Of a DNA stretch of 34,758 nt, positions 32,424 to 34,758 are shown one piece after another. Made by a program: the position numbers and the translations under genes. Source of the stretch: Magnetococcales bacterium WMHbin3 (lineage in GTDB: Bacteria; Pseudomonadota; Magnetococcia; Magnetococcales; Magnetaquicoccaceae); assembly GCA_002753185.1 (NCBI GenBank), contig PDZX01000044.1:1-34758 (forward strand). The letters are read 5' to 3'. Under the pieces are notes generated by a model. That model saw nothing but the letters and a program-made list of their open reading frames with translations. It made no database searches and had not been told where the DNA came from. Position 1 is the first letter of the stretch. Each line of letters begins with the position of its first letter.

Positions 32424-33350
32424 ATGGCCAAGCGTCGGTTATGGATCAGTTTCGATTGGGCGTTGAAGCGGCTGTTGCGCAGCAAGGCCAATTTCGACAT
32501 CCTGGAGGGGTTTCTGAGCGAATTGCTGAAAGAAGAGATCCGCATCGTCGAACTTCTGGAAAGCGAAAGCAACAAGGAATCCCGGCACGACAAGTCCAAT
32601 CGCGTGGACCTGAAAGTCAGGAATGCCCGTGACGAGTTGATTCTGATCGAGATTCAATACGAACGGGAACAGGATTATCTCCAGCGCCTCCTGTACGGCG
32701 CCTCCAGGGCCATCACCGAGCATCTGGCCGAAAGCGAACCCTACTCCCGCGTGGTCAAGGTGATTTCGGTCAGCATCCTCTATTTCGACCTGGGGCAGGG
32801 CGACGATTATCTCTATCGGGGCACCACCACGTTCCGGGGGATGCACATCAATGACGAACTGGCCCTGACGGAAGGTCAGAAAGCCTTGTTCAAGCGTCAT
32901 TCGGTACCGGAAATTTTCCTGGAATATTACCTGATCAAGGTCAACCGTTTCAACGACATCGCCCGCGACACCCTGGACGAATGGATCTTTTTTCTCAAAA
33001 ACGAAGAGATCCGCGACGAATTCACCGCCCGTGGCCTGGCCAGGGCCAAGGAGCAGTTGACGGTCCTGAAACTGCCGGATGCGGAGCGTCAGGCCTATGA
33101 ATCCTACAAGGAGGATCTCCATTATCAGGCCAGCATGGTGGAATCCACCTATGGCATGGGCAAGCTGGAAGGACGCCTGGAGGGAAGACGGGAAGGGATG
33201 GCCGGCACCTTGTTGCATCTTTTGCAACTCCGTTTCGGTCCGGTTCCGGAACCGATCCGTGCCAGGGTGACGTCGGCTGCGACAGAGGAGTTGTTTGCCT
33301 GGACCGGTCGTTTGTTCCAGGCCGGTTCACTGGACGATCTGTTCCCCTGA
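32424..33350 (+). CDS. Rpn-family recombination-promoting nuclease / PD-(D/E)XK transposase-like protein, copy 2
   Basis: A 308-residue paralog of the protein at 8061-9014, matching along its whole length: FDWALKRLLRSKANFD is identical, the catalytic Asp lies in RVDLKVRN and the ExQ element in LILIEIQYE. The tail has LEGRLEGRREG repeats and a DUF4351-like end. GAAGAGG precedes the ATG. The non-coding bases before both genes share GCCGTTCCTGAC and CGCACTG (8021-8038 and 32392-32411), so the duplication included upstream DNA. Expected activity is Mg-dependent DNA cleavage linked to recombination. No terminal repeats or target-site duplications are visible around it. Confidence 0.85.
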   Translation: MAKRRLWISFDWALKRLLRSKANFDILEGFLSELLKEEIRIVELLESESNKESRHDKSNRVDLKVRNARDELILIEIQYEREQDYLQRLLYGASRAITEHLAESEPYSRVVKVISVSILYFDLGQGDDYLYRGTTTFRGMHINDELALTEGQKALFKRHSVPEIFLEYYLIKVNRFNDIARDTLDEWIFFLKNEEIRDEFTARGLARAKEQLTVLKLPDAERQAYESYKEDLHYQASMVESTYGMGKLEGRLEGRREGMAGTLLHLLQLRFGPVPEPIRARVTSAATEELFAWTGRLFQAGSLDDLFP

Positions 33351-33450
33351 GGGGATGGCGCCTGGCACGATCCATGGACGCATGCACGGCACTTTGCTAG
33401 AGTGAACCGTTATCGTCATGTACAGAATCGGTTCGGGGCCAAGGGCGCTC

Positions 33451-34626
33451 ATGCGGATCTACATCTACCAGCCTCTGGAATTTCATTTCCATTCCGGCAT
33501 CACCCTCGGCGTGATCCAGGAGTATCTCCACCTCGCCCGCCTCGGCCATGAGGTCTTCGTCTACGGCAGTTATACGGATCCGGCGGGCTTTCAGGAGATT
33601 CGCGATTTCATCGGTGCGCAGAACATCCATCTGCTGGCGCGGGAGGGGCCTTTGGAAAAATGGCGCACCCCGATGAAACTCCGTTTTCTCTTCAAGGCGT
33701 TGACGGATCGGAAACCGGGCAAGGTCTTCGTCACCCGTCACTTCAACAAGGCCCTGGATCTGGTCTGGTTGAAGCCGCTTCTGGGCAGTTCTTGCATTCA
33801 CATCTACGAGGCCCATGAGGACGGCTTTCCCCATCTGCTGCCCGTCAAGCGGCAGGAAAATGTGGAGAAAATCCGCAAACAGACCGAAACGATCCTGAGA
33901 CTCAACCATGGGCTTTTGCTCAATAATTTTTCCCAGGAGGTGATCCTCCATCGGGAGTTCGCCACCCATCCCCCGGTCATCAATCTGCCCAACGGCGTGG
34001 ACCCGGAACTCTTCTCCCAGGCGGTTCCACCCCCCTGGTCCGACTCCGGGCCGTTCGTGGTGACCTATACCGGCCAGTTCACCGCCTGGAAAAATGTCGA
34101 ATTGCTCTTCGCCGCCGTGGGACAACTGGACGAGCGGTTTTCCTTGCGCATCTCCGGCGGCAAGAGTGGCGCGGGCCATGCGGAAAGCCTGGAGTACGTC
34201 ATGGCCATGGCCCGCAAGCACGGGCTGGAAGGCCGTGTCGATTTTCGCGGTTTCGTCTCCAGAAAGGCGCTCATCGAGGAGGTGCTCAACGGTTCCTCGG
34301 TGTTGGCCATGCCCATGGGCGACAACATGCGCGCCCGCTATCTCACCTCACCCATGAAGCTCTTCGAGGCCATGGCCACCCGCATCCCCATCGCCGCCAT
34401 CGATTTTCCCAGCGTCAACCTGGTGATCGGCCCGGATACCGCCTTTCTCGCCCAGTCCGATCCCGCCGATTTCGCTCGCGCCATCCGCGCAGCCGCCCTC
34501 GACATCGCCGAGCGCCCCGAACGCATCGCCCGCCAGAACGCCATCGGTCGTCAGTTCACTCATGCCGTGCGTGCCGAACGGTATCATCGGTGGTTGACGG
34601 AAACGCTCTGTCAGGGTTATGTTTGA
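33451..34626 (+). CDS. GT4-type glycosyltransferase family 1/4 protein
   Basis: A 391-residue GT-B fold glycosyltransferase. The N-terminal acceptor half begins MRIYIYQPLEFHFHSGITLGV; the donor-binding half has NLPNGVDPELF, VVTYTGQFTAWKNVELLFAAV, RVDFRGFVSRKALIEEVLNGSSVLAMPMG and the conserved EX7E-like region TSPMKLFEAMATRIPI. Such enzymes use nucleotide sugars to build cell-surface glycans. The ATG at 33451 follows AAGGG; an in-frame ATG at 33418 has no ribosome site. The neighbouring nuclease gives no pathway clue, and what follows lies outside the window. The acceptor and sugar are not known. Confidence 0.88.
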   Translation: MRIYIYQPLEFHFHSGITLGVIQEYLHLARLGHEVFVYGSYTDPAGFQEIRDFIGAQNIHLLAREGPLEKWRTPMKLRFLFKALTDRKPGKVFVTRHFNKALDLVWLKPLLGSSCIHIYEAHEDGFPHLLPVKRQENVEKIRKQTETILRLNHGLLLNNFSQEVILHREFATHPPVINLPNGVDPELFSQAVPPPWSDSGPFVVTYTGQFTAWKNVELLFAAVGQLDERFSLRISGGKSGAGHAESLEYVMAMARKHGLEGRVDFRGFVSRKALIEEVLNGSSVLAMPMGDNMRARYLTSPMKLFEAMATRIPIAAIDFPSVNLVIGPDTAFLAQSDPADFARAIRAAALDIAERPERIARQNAIGRQFTHAVRAERYHRWLTETLCQGYV

Positions 34627-34686
34627 TATTGCTTTTTGTATGTTGCGGGGTACCACCGCACCTAACCGTGGATGAACAAAAACCAA

Positions 34687-34758
34687 TTGATTCTTGTCAT
34701 TTTCCCGTGTATGCTTCCGTGAGCAGTTAATTAAAGCAACTCACGCAAGAGGGGTATG
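34687..34758 (+). promoter_or_regulatory. predicted promoter and start codon of a gene cut by the window end
   Basis: TTGATT (34687-34692) is followed after 17 bp by TATGCT (34710-34715). The last three bases of the window are ATG, preceded by AGAGGGGT, so another gene probably begins at 34756. Its product cannot be seen. Confidence 0.4.

Noticed and set aside
1..34758. CRISPR array, tRNA or rRNA genes
   Set aside because: No regularly spaced direct repeats and no tRNA- or rRNA-like conserved segments were seen on either strand.

Overview
The window is GC-rich bacterial chromosome with a proteobacterial gene set: a sigma-32 type rpoH, the epmB/efp/epmA elongation factor P modification genes, bluB under a cobalamin riboswitch, a class II fructose-bisphosphate aldolase and znuCB. 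The multiheme cytochromes and NapH-type quinol dehydrogenase point to an organism with anaerobic or microaerobic respiration. Paired Rpn-type nucleases plus TPR and caspase-fold proteins would fit a deep-branching group such as the Magnetococcia, but that placement is only an inference. No tRNA, rRNA, CRISPR array or intact insertion sequence was seen.

Layout. 226-5335 (minus strand) is a tight six-gene operon: NapH-like Fe-S membrane protein, HAO-family octaheme cytochrome, DsrE protein, TVP38-rhodanese fusion, J-domain protein and pentaheme cytochrome. A divergent ArsR-rhodanese regulator (5506-6168) sits next to its promoter. 6194-7980 holds bluB and a CbiM-like cobalt transport protein behind a B12 riboswitch. 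8061-12704 (plus) holds an Rpn-type nuclease, a TolC-SPOR lipoprotein and an AT-rich TPR-SGNH gene. 12730-16756 (minus) is fba followed, with overlapping ends, by a caspase-fold protein lacking its catalytic His, a formylglycine-generating-enzyme-fold protein lacking the FGE cysteine pair, and a cyclic-nucleotide-binding protein. 16887-18430 is znuCB and 18435-19301 an M48 lipoprotein protease.

19409-22954 is the best candidate for an undescribed system. A radical SAM/SPASM enzyme is translationally coupled (ATGA) to a cysteine-free 111-residue protein that ends at a strong terminator. Upstream lie a perfect 8+8 bp palindrome and two XRE-family regulators. Then come epmB (minus) and efp-epmA (plus), a redoxin, a small AT-rich gene pair with its own promoter, a 1275-residue FAD/Fe-S dehydrogenase fusion, rpoH with clear promoter and terminator, a short orphan gene, a second Rpn-type nuclease and a GT4 glycosyltransferase. 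The window ends at the start codon of another gene.

How the parts work together. The first operon looks like a quinol-to-multiheme electron chain tied to sulfane-sulfur carriers and switched by a persulfide-type sensor; the substrate cannot be read from sequence. The fba-linked group pairs metabolism with a likely signalling module built from two catalytically degenerate folds. The radical SAM pair resembles a peptide- or protein-modifying system whose small partner belongs to no precursor family I recognise.
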